DNA from: Streptomyces graminofaciens
Lineage (GTDB): Bacteria; Actinomycetota; Actinomycetes; Streptomycetales; Streptomycetaceae
Direction of reading: 5' to 3'
Length of the DNA stretch: 64,000 nucleotides
NCBI RefSeq assembly: GCF_030294945.1
Contig: NZ_AP018448.1
Coordinates: forward strand, 372,001 to 436,000
Part shown: in pieces, positions 9,408-18,974 of the stretch
How positions within the stretch are numbered: the first letter of the stretch is position 1
Layout of the letters: each line of letters begins with the position of its first letter
Notes under the pieces: generated by a model
Told to the model about the DNA's origin: nothing
Seen by the model: only the letters and a program-made list of their open reading frames with translations
Databases searched by the model: none
Made by a program: the position numbers and the translations under genes

Positions 9408-9570
9408 CTACGGCGTGATTTTGGCCGCCTGGCTGACTCCGTCGCCCAGCCATGACTTCACGGAACGAGCCATGCCACGGGCCTGACCGGATGGTCTCGA
9501 AGTCACAGCCGCCAGACGCGCGACTTCGCCGGAGGAAGGGGCATCCGGTGGCTACGTGGAAGCGAGAGAG

Positions 9571-9927
9571 TCAGGTAAGTCGCCGTCCCGTCTTCGCCGA
9601 CTGCCGGTTGTGTCCCTTCGTGTCCCACCACTCTTCCAGGTGGGCACGAACGAGGTGCACAAGCTGCCGCAGTCGGTCGGGGGGAGGCGCGGGCGAGGTG
9701 AGCACATCCACCCAGGACTTGTCGTCCCACGGCAGAGCGACCACCCAACGCTCATCCGGGTGGCCTTGGCGCCCCACAGTCAACCAATACGTCAACGTCA
9801 CGCTGCGGTCCGGATGGTGCTCGACCGACATCTTGACGACGTCGAAACGGAATCCGTCAGCAGCGACGTACGAGCGGCTCAGGGCCTGCTCGGCCGGCGT
9901 CTGTTCCTCCAACAGGGAGCCCCCCAC
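9571..9927 (-). CDS. Hypothetical protein, 118 aa
   Basis: The translation is compositionally normal for an actinobacterial protein: SYVAADGFRFDVVKMSVEHH, WVVALPWDDKSWVDVL, and a C-terminal LHLEEWWDTKGHNRQSAK-like segment. I do not recognise a domain. It lies alone between remnants, with the ISL3 wreck upstream, and has no visible operon partner. Confidence 0.55.
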   Translation of the reverse strand: MGGSLLEEQTPAEQALSRSYVAADGFRFDVVKMSVEHHPDRSVTLTYWLTVGRQGHPDERWVVALPWDDKSWVDVLTSPAPPPDRLRQLVHLVRAHLEEWWDTKGHNRQSAKTGRRLT

Positions 9928-10189
9928 CCTTGCATCTGGCCTGCCCCCAACACGGCGTCCAGCGGGCAGCAGCGCTAGCGACGGCCGGCTGATCGACCTT
10001 GTAGGCAGTCAGGAGGTCGTTGGTCCCGGCCGGGGTACCGGTGATGGTGCGGAACTTCTCCACCCGCAGGCACTGTTTGAGGTAAGTAGAGTAACCGCAG
10101 CGGCCATTGAGGTCCCCGCAAAAGGATGGCAGCGTCCATCTTCCGGTCCATCGTGCTGTTCCAACCGTGCCGCGCCTCAATGTGCTTCC

Positions 10190-10787
10190 AGCCCCGCATG
10201 CGCCAGGACTCCAGGGTGGCCCCCTCGCGTTCGGGCAGAACCGCGACGCGTCTACCGGTTTCGGCATCCGCGATGATCGTGGCATAGCGGTGGCGGCCGG
10301 CGCAGGGCGAAATCGTCCACGCCGATCACCCGCGGACCGCCTGCTGCGGCAGCGGCAGGCGTCGCAGATGGCGCAGCGCGGTACTGCGGGAAACGGGCAC
10401 GGCCAGCAAGGCCTGCGAGGCGTGCGGCCGCCCGGCGCACAACTCCCGCGCCACCTGGGAGATCTGCCAGGCAAGCCGCACCGTGCGGCGCTGATGGCGC
10501 TCCAGCAGTCCGGGAATCTGCTCGCGGAAGGTCTGCCGTCGGCAGCCCAGGCCGGACAGACCAGCCGCCGTACACGCAGATGACTATGACCTGGCGGCCG
10601 TCGACCGGCACGTCCGTCACTGACCGGCGGTGACTCGGCGGTGGTCACAACACCGCCGCATCCCGAGTGCGAGCCGTGACCACTACCGAGTCACCGCTGT
10701 CCACCACGTCCTCGACGAGCAGCGCCGACAGACCGGAAAACGCCGTCCCATAAGGATGATATTCACGACAAGACCATGATCAAGGAC
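10190..10787 (-). pseudogene. ISL3-family transposase, N-terminal remnant with frameshifts
   Basis: Reading leftward, frames in turn give EYHPYGTAFSGLSALLVEDV, VTDVPVDGRQVIVI, REQIPGLLERHQRRTVRLAW, VPVSRSTALRHLRRLPLP and GVIGVDDFALRR. This is the order found in ISL3 transposases: zinc-ribbon region, HTH, then DDE domain. The catalytic remainder is missing. The bases from 9930 to 10190 continue as unassigned decayed sequence. Confidence 0.7.
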
Positions 10788-11187
10788 AGCAACTCGGCGT
10801 CACCACCGACTACGGGCCAGACCCGCTCGTGTGACAGACCCGCGTCACACGCACGGGAGGTCGCGGACCTTCCGTCAGGAGTCGTGATCCGCGCGTCGGC
10901 CTGCCGCGGCCCGGGCAGGTGCAGCGTGCCGACGCTCTCTCGAAGGCCAAGGCCCAGAGGTGTTCCGGTGTGCGGCGGGAACAGCCGGTCCTGCCGACAC
11001 TGTTGCACCGGCCAGGAGGACCGGCGCCGCGCAGGCAGGGAACACAGTGACCAACAGGCCGTCCCGACGTGATCCGGAGCCCCCGGGTCCGCGGTACGCC
11101 CGGTCATCCGACATCAGATATTGAGGGGCGACCGCTCACACCGCGGCGCGGACTCGGACCGAGGCCTTTCACATAGGAGGATGTTTC

Positions 11188-12021
11188 ATGAATGACTGGC
11201 CCTTGACGCTCATGGCGGTACACGCCCACCCCGACGATGAGGCCACTGGAACAGGAGGTGTCCTCGCCCGGTACGCGGCGGAGGGCATTCGCACGGTCCT
11301 CGTGACGTGTACCGATGGCGGTTGCGGTGATGGACCGGGGGGTGTCAAGCCGGGCGATCCCGGGCACGATCCGGCGGCCGTCGCCTTGATGCGGCGTGAA
11401 GAACTCGAGGCAAGTTGCGAAGTCCTGAAGATCAGTCATCTGGAGATGCTGGACTACGCCGACTCCGGGATGATGGGCTGGCCGACCAATGACGCCCCCG
11501 GCTCCTTCTGGCAGACGCCCGTGGAGGAGGGCGCTGCCCGACTCGCGGAACTCTTGCGGCGCTACCAGCCCGATGTGGTCGTCACCTACGACGAGAACGG
11601 CTTCTACGGCCACCCCGACCACATCCAGGCCAACCGCATCACGATGGCGGCGCTGGCGATGACCGCGCTGACACCGAAGGTGTACTGGACGACGGCGCCC
11701 CGCTCGATGATGCAGCGGTTCGGGGAGGTCATGCGCGAGTTCGGTGCGGACGGGCAGGAGCCGGATCCCGCTGAGGCCGCCGCGATCGCCGAGATCGGAC
11801 TCCCCGACGAGGAGATCACCACCTGGGTGGACACCACCGCGTTCGGCGGCCAGAAGTTCGACGCGCTGGCCGCGCACGCCAGCCAGGGCGAGAACATCTT
11901 CTTCCTCAGGATGGGCAAGGAGAGGTTCACCGAGTTGATGGGCGTCGAGACCTTCGTACGTGTCCAGGACACCACCGGCGCGGCCGTGCCCGAGAGCGAC
12001 CTCTTCGCCGGGCTGCGCTGA
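11188..12021 (+). CDS. PIG-L / LmbE-family deacetylase
   Basis: This 277-residue protein has the zinc-binding AHPDDE motif at residues 13-18 and HPDH at 142-145. These are the two signatures of GlcNAc-PI de-N-acetylases such as MshB and Mca, which hydrolyse N-acyl bonds of sugar or mycothiol derivatives. aggaggatg places a strong ribosome site before the ATG. No partner gene is near, so the substrate (mycothiol conjugate, GlcNAc-inositol or another) stays open. Confidence 0.9.
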   Translation: MNDWPLTLMAVHAHPDDEATGTGGVLARYAAEGIRTVLVTCTDGGCGDGPGGVKPGDPGHDPAAVALMRREELEASCEVLKISHLEMLDYADSGMMGWPTNDAPGSFWQTPVEEGAARLAELLRRYQPDVVVTYDENGFYGHPDHIQANRITMAALAMTALTPKVYWTTAPRSMMQRFGEVMREFGADGQEPDPAEAAAIAEIGLPDEEITTWVDTTAFGGQKFDALAAHASQGENIFFLRMGKERFTELMGVETFVRVQDTTGAAVPESDLFAGLR

Positions 12022-12229
12022 TCCGCCCGGCCGCCGGGGGTCAGAGAGCTCATGGTCCGTACGGCTCGATCGAGTGTGCTCGCACACCCGGAGGCCCGTT
12101 CACGTGGGTTCCGCTCCGGCGGCCCCTGATCATCAGGGTGGGAGCGACGGCTGGGGTGTTGCCGTAGTAGTGCGCGCCCCAGCCTGTGTGCAGGGCCAGG
12201 TGCGGGCCATGCCGGGCGGCCCGTACATC

Positions 12230-13190
12230 GGCCATTCTGACCGACCTCTTCATCTATGCCGACAGACTCATCGACTGCTGGGGCCTGGTCACCGTCGAGG
12301 AGTTCGAGGAGAACTGCTCGTCGCCGAAATCCGCGACACCATCGACCAGCTCAACGGGCGCCCCGACTCGACGGGTCGCTGCCTGGCCGCCGTCGACACC
12401 TTCCTCGCCGATCGGACAGAGGTGAACCGGGCCGCAGCCCGCTTGGCGTTCCTGACCGTCCCGGCCTCCCAGCGCCGATACGCGCTGGGCGACATGGACA
12501 GTAAGGACGGGCCGTTGCGGGTACTGGTGGCAGGGCCCGGAGGCCAGACCTACCTGCCATCGACCCGCCGGTCGCACAAGAGGCCTACGACAGGGCCCTC
12601 GCGTACTTCGAGGAGCGGGCCCACTGGAGGGCCGATCGCAAGCCCACGTCTCAGCGGACGGGCCGGCAGTTCCGCACGCTCCCGCCATCCACCTCTACCG
12701 CTCCTGTCCGAACAAGCCGGTGCCCGACCCCGGCCAACTCGGCCTGCGCAATGACTACCCCGCCCCGATCACCATAGGAATGGTCAGCTACCCCTCGGTC
12801 GCCCACGCACCATAGGAATAGTCAGTTACCCCTCGGTCGTCCACGCCTACTGGGCCCTGTCGGTCGCTCAGCCAGAGGTCGGCGTCGCGACGGCGGACAC
12901 CGCTGCCGCAGCACGCAAGATCGCGGCCGAGGCACCGCGCCGCGAAGGCTGGGAACAGGACCGCACCGCCGTTATGGCCAGGCCTGCTGCGCGCCAAATA
13001 CGATCAGCATCCCGAGCTGGCAGAGATCCTGGTGGCGACGGACGACGCCACGGTGATCTACGACGACGTGGACTCGGCCTTCTGAGGTGACAACGCCGGC
13101 CGAAGCCGCAACCGGACCGGCCGTCTCCTCGAACTTGTCCGCTCCGAACTGCATGTACGACGAACCACGATTTCCAGGCTGTAGGCGGAG
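12230..13190 (+). pseudogene. NADAR-family protein, decayed
   Basis: Fragments in changing frames read DRLIDCWGLVTVEEFEE, AEIRDTIDQLNGRPDSTGR, AVDTFLADRTEVNRAAA, VSYPSVAHAYWALSVAQPEV, KIAAEAPRREGWEQDRTAVM and GRLLELVRSELH-like sequence. The YPSVAHAYWA and WxxDRxxVM parts match the NADAR domain, N-glycosidase-fold proteins that can remove ADP-ribose from nucleic acids. A 38-bp tandem duplication at 12771-12846 contributes to the damage. Confidence 0.6.
12771..12846 (+). repeat. 38-bp tandem duplication in the NADAR remnant
   Basis: The block 12771-12808 beginning accataggaatggtcagcta is repeated at 12809-12846 with four substitutions. Thirty-eight is not a multiple of three, so the second copy shifts the frame across the conserved YPSVAHAYWA segment. 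Confidence 0.85.
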
Positions 13191-13291
13191 GTCCGTGTTC
13201 GCCCGCTGTCGGCGCCGTGGGCGCTGTGCCCGTCGACGACCGCTCTCCAGGTGACGGGACGCTACCCGGCGGGCCCGGACCGGGCAGGGCC

Positions 13292-14630
13292 TCAGAACGG
13301 GGGATCGTCGTGCCAGGGGCCGTCCGACAGCTCGGGCGGCCGGGGGGTGCGCTGCTGGAGGACGGCCAGGGCGTCCTCGACGCGGCCGAGGTCGATGAGG
13401 TAGCCGGCCAAGTCATGGCTGTTCGTGGAGGCGTGCCGTTCGAGGACGGCTACGGCCTCCTCGGTGCGTCCGGCGCTCGCGAGCAGCGCGGCGATGTGCG
13501 GCGCCGCGTACGAGGTGGCGCCCTCGGGGTGGGAGCGGGCCTGTGCGATCGCTTCGTCGACGCCGTCGCGGGCGGCGATCAGCGGCAGCCGTATCCAGTA
13601 CAGGTCCCAGTCCTCCTCGCCCCCGCGGGCGGCGGCGAGGGCGTCGAGGTGTCCCAGGCCGTCCTCGGGGCGGCCCTGGTCGAGGCAAAGGTCGGACAGA
13701 GTATGGAGGATCCAGTCGTCACCGTTGCGGGCGTCGGCCTGGACACGCATCACGTCGATCGCTTCGTTCCCCCGGTTGTGCCGGGCCAGGAGCTGCGCGA
13801 GCTCGAAAGCCGCGTTGGGGTCGTGGGCCACGGGTCCGTCGGCCTGCCGGTATGCCGCGATCGCCCCTTCCACGTCGCCGCGCTCCTCCAGCAACCTCGC
13901 GAGCCGTTGTACCGCGTACCTCGAGTCGTCAGTCGCCGCAGTTGCCCGAAGCTCGTCGAGCCGGCCGTGCCGTGCCAGCAGCGCGGCCAGTTGCTCACGG
14001 TTGTTGAGCAGCGTGGTGCTGCCGCTGCGCAGCAGGGCGATCGCCTCGTCGGTGCGGCCCTGGCGCTCGCGGATCGTGGCGAGGAGCCCGATCGCCGTGT
14101 CGCGATCGAGGCCTCGGCAGCACCACGGGAAGTCGGAACACCGGTGTTCGGTCCGGGCGGCGAGCAGCGCGGCGGCTTCCTCGTCGCGGTCGGCGGCGGC
14201 CGCGACGTCGACCAGTACCACGCCGAGGGATGGCTCGCCGATGTGCGGGCGCAGCAGGGTGAACGCCTCCTCGGCGCGGCCGTGCCGGGCGAGTAGACGC
14301 GTGTAGGACTCCAGCGCCATCGGGTGTCCGGCCTCCATGCGGACCCGGGTGATCTCGATCGCCTCGTCGACCCGGCCCCAGCCCTCCAGCAGCTCGGCCG
14401 CGGTGACAACGGCCGTCCACCAGCCAGTTGCCAGGTACGGGGCGAGCACCTCCATTGCGTCGGCCTGTCGGCCCTGCTCACCCAGCAACCGCGCCCACGC
14501 CAGCGCGCAGAACCACTCCCCGCGTCCGGCCTGCAGCTCCACCACGTCGACGTGGCCGCGTTCGAGCAGCCGTGAGACCAGCTCCGGCGGGATGCGGTCG
14601 GACCGCGTCCGGGCCCGGTAGTCAAGATCA
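13292..14630 (-). pseudogene. TPR-like repeat protein, 5' end cut off by a TnpB element
   Basis: The open frame encodes at least 440 residues of tandem helical repeats, each with patterns such as LLARHGRAEEAFTLLRPHIG, GRTDEAIALLRSG and LIDLGRVEDALAVLQQ. These are tetratricopeptide-like scaffolds. The frame continues upstream past the GTG at 14545 through RTRSDRIPPELVSRLLERG to the edge of the IS605-type element at 14631 without its own start. The gene therefore lost its first residues to the insertion. A GTG start at 14545 might still allow expression. The partner is unknown. Confidence 0.75.
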
Positions 14631-14640
14631 TTGACATCCT

Positions 14641-14660
14641 CGCCGCCCTGAAGGACGGCG
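14641..14660 (-). terminator. Right-end hairpin of the TnpB element
   Basis: cgccgccct, GA, aggacggcg form a nine-pair hairpin with one G-T pair, eleven bases before the predicted element end. In IS605-type elements this hairpin serves transposition and is part of the 3' scaffold of the guide RNA. The sequence below 14631 would act as the guide. Confidence 0.6.
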
Positions 14661-14748
14661 ATTCCCGCCTACCGCGCCGTTGAGGGCTGCGGTGTCGGGT
14701 GGGTTCCTGCTTCGCCGCGCTGTGCCGGGACGAGTCCCGGTCTGTTGA

Positions 14749-16754
14749 GTCGGCACGGAGCGCGGTGCCGGTGTTGCCACCGGTCCGTTTCTCCGTGCCG
14801 CTCGCCGAACCCGGCGTGCGTGTCTCCACGCACCGGGCTCTCCACGGTCTCTGCCGTTCAGGCGTGGTTGAGGAGCGCCCAGGGGTCGGGGATCGTGTCG
14901 CCTCGGTAGCGGTAACGGGAGACCGTCACCACTTGGAGGCTGAACAGCTCGATCCCGTCCGCCGACAGGGGCTTCCACCGGCCGTTGTGGTCGGTGAAGC
15001 GTCGGCGGACGTCCTTCCACCTCCAGCGATGCAGCACGATCCACCAGCTGATCACCCGGTGCCAGACGAATCTGGCGAGGGATTTCAGGGTGACTTTCGC
15101 GACCGCGTGCTTGAAGTAGTTGGCCCACCCGCGCATGATCTGGTTGAGCCTGATCAGCACGTCCCTGGGATTCATCTGCGACGTTCTGCTCGTGAGGGCA
15201 CGGATCTTGTCCTTCAGCTGCCGGATGGGCCGGTCAGCGATGAAGGTGTAGACGTACCACTTGTCCGTTCCTCGCTTGCGGCGCCACTGGATGTGGAACC
15301 CCAGGAAGTCGAACCCGTCCGACATGTGCACCACCTGCGTCTTGGCCTCGGAGAGGCGAAGCCCGAGCGGTCGCAGCACGTCGGCGATGTCCTCGCGCAA
15401 CGCTTCGGCATCACAGCGTTCACCGGCGGTCAGAACGACGAAATCGTCCGCGTAGCGGACGATGCGCCAGTTCGGACGCCCGGCGGCACGGCGACGCCTG
15501 CGCTGGTAGGGGGTAGCCATCTCCCCGCCCGGCTCCCACGGCCTGGTCAGGTGCTCATCGAGCGCCGACAAGGCGATGTTCGCCAGGAGCGGGGAGAGGA
15601 TGCCTCCCTGCGGGGTGCCGGTGTAGGTGTCCTCGCGGTTGTTGTCCTCGGTGAGGACGCCGGCCTTGAGGAACGCCTTGACCAGCCGCAGCACGCGCTT
15701 GTCCTTGACCCGTGCTCGCACCCGGTCCATGAGGGCCGTGTGGTCGATCGAGTCGAAGCACGCCTCGATGTCCGCGTCCAGGACCCAGCGGTAGCCGTGG
15801 GTGCCGTAGAAGTGGATCTCGGCGATCGCGTCGTGTGCCCGCCGCAGGGGCCGGAAGCCGTAGGAGACCGGCTTGAAGTCGGCCTCGAAGATCGGTTCCA
15901 GCACCAGCTTCAGGGCGGCCTGGACCACCCGGTCGGTCACGGTGGGGATGCCGAGCTTGCGCACCTTCCCGCTCCCGCCGGGCTTGGGGATCTTGCGCTC
16001 ACGTACCGGCAGCGGGCGGAACTCACCCGATTTAAGTACGTGGCGAAGGTCCTCCAGGAACCCGTAAGGACCAATCTCCTGCTCGACGTTGACGACTGTC
16101 AGGCCGTCAACTCCGGGCGTTTTGGCCCCTTTGTTGCCTGCGACCCGTTCGAACGCCACAAGCAGCGTCGCCGGGTCGCATACGAGGTTGAACAGATCGT
16201 CGAACCTGCGGCCTTCATCGGCCGTCGCCCAACGGTGAAGTTTGGCCTGCATCCCCGATACCCGCTGGTGAGACCCCATGGGGACCTCCGGTGCGTCGCT
16301 GTTCAGCGGCGCGTCTTTCGGCATTGCAGCCTCCTTCCCTTCTCGATTCCGCTGCCGCCCTTCCCCATGTGCCGGGCTTTCCCCGGCTCGGAGTACTACG
16401 GCGGCTCCGCCCCGTCCCGGCCCGATCGGCCGACGGTGGGCCCAGCCTCGAACACCGCTGGACGCGTTGTCCGAGGTCAGGACCGGGACGGTTCCCGTGT
16501 TCACTCGCTGTTCGATCGACGGAGGAGGAGTCCGGCTATACCCCCGCGGCGTCGCCACGGCTACCCCGCAGCACTTCACCGTGGCCTCCCCAAGCAACAG
16601 TCCGGTGCCACTTGGGAAGTTCCCCACCCCAGGTACAAGGCAGGGACGTACCGCTTCCAGCCCATATCCACCAGGTTGGAGCTGGTGTGGAGTCAGGGGG
16701 CGTCAGCGCCGGTTCCTCGCGTACTCCTTTCCGTCTTGCTTGCCGGACCCGCAC
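14749..16754 (-). ncRNA. Group II intron
   Basis: The minus strand holds a candidate 5' end gtgcg at 16754-16750. A catalytic domain V lies at about 14842-14798 (gagcccggtgcgtgg, loop, cacgcacgccgggttcgg), and domain VI closes with ctccgtgccgac at 14749, giving the expected AC-type 3' end. The intron-encoded reverse transcriptase lies in domain IV. It sits between the tnpB stop and the right-end hairpin of the TnpB element. Domain V is clear; the 5' boundary is a best guess. Confidence 0.75.
14858..16324 (-). CDS. ltrA: Group II intron reverse transcriptase/maturase
   Basis: The start at 16324 (MPKDAPLNSDAPEVPMGSHQ) is chosen because it lies after a purine-rich site and at the usual family position. 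The open frame extends further up through intron RNA. The protein of 488 residues has the RT blocks in order: FERVAGNKGAKTPGVDGLTV, RKLGIPTVTDRVVQAALKLV, GTPQGGILSPLLANIALSAL and the catalytic YADDFVVL. A maturase domain follows (IMRGWANYFKHAVAK). There is no HNH endonuclease domain at the C-terminus. All RT motifs are intact, so it may be functional. Confidence 0.93.
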   Translation of the reverse strand: MPKDAPLNSDAPEVPMGSHQRVSGMQAKLHRWATADEGRRFDDLFNLVCDPATLLVAFERVAGNKGAKTPGVDGLTVVNVEQEIGPYGFLEDLRHVLKSGEFRPLPVRERKIPKPGGSGKVRKLGIPTVTDRVVQAALKLVLEPIFEADFKPVSYGFRPLRRAHDAIAEIHFYGTHGYRWVLDADIEACFDSIDHTALMDRVRARVKDKRVLRLVKAFLKAGVLTEDNNREDTYTGTPQGGILSPLLANIALSALDEHLTRPWEPGGEMATPYQRRRRRAAGRPNWRIVRYADDFVVLTAGERCDAEALREDIADVLRPLGLRLSEAKTQVVHMSDGFDFLGFHIQWRRKRGTDKWYVYTFIADRPIRQLKDKIRALTSRTSQMNPRDVLIRLNQIMRGWANYFKHAVAKVTLKSLARFVWHRVISWWIVLHRWRWKDVRRRFTDHNGRWKPLSADGIELFSLQVVTVSRYRYRGDTIPDPWALLNHA

Positions 16755-16822
16755 CATCTGGCAGTGCTGGCACGTCCCGGCTTTGTCAGGGCCGCTTGCC
16801 ACCCTCCCCGGCACCTCCCGGG

Positions 16823-18049
16823 TCAGGCTGCCCTCAGCTTCAGCCGTCCTGCTGCGACAGGACGACGGTGGTGGTCTTGCACCTCCACTCGAACAACGTG
16901 CGCTTCACGGCGCACTACCTGCGCTCCACAGGCTGACACGGCCAGTCCGGCCGCCTTGGCGACGTTGACCGCCGCGTTGATGTCCCGGTCCAAGACCGCC
17001 CCGCACTCCCCGCAGGTCCACACACGGACATGCAGGGGCTTGGGGCCGTCCTTGACGCCGCACTGCGAGCACACCTGGGAGGTCGGCTCGAACCGGCCGA
17101 TCTTCACGAAGGTGCGCCCGTACCGGGCGGCTTTGTACTCCAGCATCGTCACGAACGCCGACCATCCGGCGTCGTGGACGGACTTGGCCAGGCGCGTGCG
17201 CGCGAGTCCCTTCACCGCCAGGTCCTCCACCGCGACCGCTTGGTTCTCGCGGATCAGCTTCGTGGAGAGCTGGTGGTGGAACTCGCGGCGCGCGTCGGCG
17301 ACCCGCGCATGTGCGCGGGCGACCTTCAGCCGGGCCTTGTTCCGGTTGCTGGACCCCTTCTCCTTGCGGGACAGGTCCCGCTGCGCCTTCTTCAGGCGCT
17401 TCTCGGCCCGGCGCAGGAAGCGCGGGCTGTCGACCTTCGTCCCGTCGGAGAGGACCGCGAAGTGCCCGAGGCCGAGGTCGATGCCCAGCTCGGGCGTGAC
17501 CTCGGGAAGGACTTCCTCCGGGCCGGTCTCGACGACGAAGCTCGCGAAGTACCTGCCCGCGCTGTCCTTGACCACCGTCACCGTGGACGGCACGGAGGGC
17601 AGCGTGCGCGACCACTTCACCTTGAGGTCGCCGATCTTCGGCAGGCGCAGCTTCCCGCCGGTTGTGATCGACCAGCGGGCGTTCGCGGTGAAGCGGACCG
17701 TCTGCCGGGTGTCCCGCTTCGACTTGTACCGGGGCGCGCCCATGCGCGGGCGCTTGCCCTTCAGCCCGTCGAAGAAGTTCTTGTACGCGGCGTCCAGGTC
17801 CCGCAGGGACTGCTGGAGGACGACCGCCGACACCTCGGCGAGCCAGGCCCGTTCCGGGGTGTTCTTCGCCTCGGTGATGAGCTGCTTCGACAGGTCGCCG
17901 GTCTTCGGGAACGGCATGCCTTCGCTGCGGGCGGTCTCCCGAGCCCTGAGGGCGTCGTTGTAGACCACCCGCGCGCACCCGAACGCCCTCGCCAACGCCG
18001 CGCGCTGACCGGCGCTCAGGTACAGGCGGAAGCTGTACCTGAGCTGCAT
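16823..18049 (-). CDS. tnpB: TnpB, RNA-guided nuclease of an IS605-type element
   Basis: This 408-residue protein starts MQLRYSFRLYLSAGQRAALA (an alternative ATG lies 12 bases upstream). It has all parts of an active TnpB: the WED/REC N-terminus, RuvC D191 (GIDLGLGH), E275 (AVEDLAVKG), a zinc finger with C327, C330, C346 and C349, and the final LDRDINAA aspartate near 354-356. TnpB cleaves DNA using an RNA from the element's right end and helps retain the element. Here that right end is separated from the gene by a group II intron. The frame is complete. Confidence 0.92.
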   Translation of the reverse strand: MQLRYSFRLYLSAGQRAALARAFGCARVVYNDALRARETARSEGMPFPKTGDLSKQLITEAKNTPERAWLAEVSAVVLQQSLRDLDAAYKNFFDGLKGKRPRMGAPRYKSKRDTRQTVRFTANARWSITTGGKLRLPKIGDLKVKWSRTLPSVPSTVTVVKDSAGRYFASFVVETGPEEVLPEVTPELGIDLGLGHFAVLSDGTKVDSPRFLRRAEKRLKKAQRDLSRKEKGSSNRNKARLKVARAHARVADARREFHHQLSTKLIRENQAVAVEDLAVKGLARTRLAKSVHDAGWSAFVTMLEYKAARYGRTFVKIGRFEPTSQVCSQCGVKDGPKPLHVRVWTCGECGAVLDRDINAAVNVAKAAGLAVSACGAQVVRREAHVVRVEVQDHHRRPVAAGRLKLRAA

Positions 18050-18088
18050 GGTCCACATCATACCGGATCATGGCGCTAGAGTGGCGCC

Positions 18089-18271
18089 ATGATCCGTTTC
18101 TCTCTCCGCATCCCGGACGACCTGCACGCATGGCTCGTGGAACAGGGCAGGCGCGAACACCGGTCCCTGAACTCCGAAGTCGTGCACCTGCTTGAGGCTG
18201 CGCGCGCCGCCGCGACCGCCGGGGTGGACAGCGCAGATCCGTGCACACAGTCGAGGTCAGAGCAGGCTTGA
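18089..18271 (+). CDS. Arc/ribbon-helix-helix DNA-binding protein next to tnpB
   Basis: This 60-residue protein begins MIRFSLRIPDDLHAWLVEQG, with RSLNSEVVHLLEAA after it. That is the strand-helix-helix pattern of Arc/MetJ-type dimers. It is divergent from tnpB with 39 bases between the starts, so it probably represses tnpB and itself. Such small genes often accompany tnpB in Streptomyces. Confidence 0.75.
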   Translation: MIRFSLRIPDDLHAWLVEQGRREHRSLNSEVVHLLEAARAAATAGVDSADPCTQSRSEQA

Positions 18272-18285
18272 GATTCGCTTCACCC

Positions 18286-18301
18286 CCGCCCTGAAGGGCG
18301 G
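18286..18301. repeat. Hairpin at the other side of the TnpB element
   Basis: ccgccct, GA, agggcgg form a perfect seven-pair hairpin. It resembles the right-end hairpin at 14641-14660, and so probably belongs to the left end of the same element. Confidence 0.55.
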
Positions 18302-18399
18302 AGCACTGCGAATGAATCCGGTAGCGTCCACGGCCACGCACCATAGCGCTCGCCGCTGACACCTTGCCGACACCGCCGACGGTTTCGAATACAGCACGG

Positions 18400-18609
18400 T
18401 TGGAATGGCGCTCCCTGCCCGTCGGGGCGTCGGCGTGGACGGCCGCCCGGTGCGAGGCGTACGCCAACGATCAGGGAAGGCCGACCTCGCTGATCGCGGG
18501 CTCGGTCAGCTCCAACCGCTCCAAGAGCGACGAGGACCCCGCGGACTGGCTGCCCGTCGAAGCCTTCCGCTGCGAGTACGCGGCCCGGAGGGCCCAGCCC
18601 GCGAGCTGA
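18400..18609 (+). pseudogene. HNH endonuclease (DUF1524/GmrSD C-terminal type) remnant
   Basis: The frame reads LPVGASAWTAARCEAYANDQ, then TSLIAGSVSSNRSKSDEDPA and DWLPVEAFRCEYAARRAQ. This is the region after the catalytic DHxVPL motif in secreted DUF1524 nucleases. The N-terminal half with the catalytic histidines is absent, so the piece is not functional. Confidence 0.65.
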
Positions 18610-18629
18610 GCTCCCGGAGGTAGTCAGTG

Positions 18630-18784
18630 CGAACTCCAGCCGGTTCCTGAGGTGGGTGACCTTCGGTTTCACGGCGGACTGCGCCGTGGGAGGCACGATG
18701 ATCGCCCTGCCGGTCTCCGCGCCGGTCGGACTGGCTCTGCTCGCAGTTGCGGCTCCCACCATCACGATCCGGATCCGCCGGTGA
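18630..18784 (+). CDS. Possible small membrane protein
   Basis: One frame reads FLRWVTFGFTADCAVGGTMI followed by a hydrophobic stretch (ALPVSAPVGLALLAVAAPTI) and an arginine-rich end before TGA at 18784. A single membrane helix is plausible. No clear start codon or family is visible. Confidence 0.25.
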
Positions 18785-18788
18785 ATCC

Positions 18789-18822
18789 CGGATGGCCGCA
18801 GTCCTCGGACTGCGGCCATCCG
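18789..18822. terminator. Rho-independent-type hairpin
   Basis: cggatggccgcagtc, CTCG, gactgcggccatccg form a perfect 15-pair stem-loop just after the small frame ending at 18784. There is no T run, as is usual in Streptomyces. Confidence 0.7.
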
Positions 18823-18974
18823 CGCCGCTCCCCTACCCGCCCAGGCGCGGAGCGCGCGCCAACGCCTGACGATCCCCGGAGCGCGGCGGGGCCTCGGTCG
18901 TGCCCGCGTCAGTACGGCGGCCGTGTCTCCAGAGTCACTCGGCCGGCCGATGGTCCGGGTGGAAGGCATGCACT

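Larger units (their letters stand above)
14631..18301 (-). mobile_element. IS605-type TnpB element containing a group II intron
   Basis: The element carries tnpB (16823-18049) and a divergent ribbon-helix-helix gene (18089-18271). At the low end a hairpin (14641-14660) is followed by gaggatgtcaa on the minus strand, the usual right-end form of Streptomyces tnpB elements. A related hairpin (18286-18301) marks the other side. No tnpA is visible, so movement would need an enzyme in trans. A group II intron occupies 14749-16754. The left boundary is approximate. Confidence 0.7.

Noticed and set aside
13217..14296. Long plus-strand ORF (359 aa) opposite the repeat protein
   Set aside because: It is the antisense of the TPR-like gene; its composition is low-complexity V/G/R-rich and has no family pattern.
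14699..16936. 745-aa plus-strand ORF across the intron
   Set aside because: Antisense of the reverse transcriptase and intron RNA; no recognisable domain.
16905..18467. 520-aa minus-strand ORF overlapping tnpB
   Set aside because: Shadow frame of tnpB with long R/P/G runs; the real frame has all TnpB motifs.
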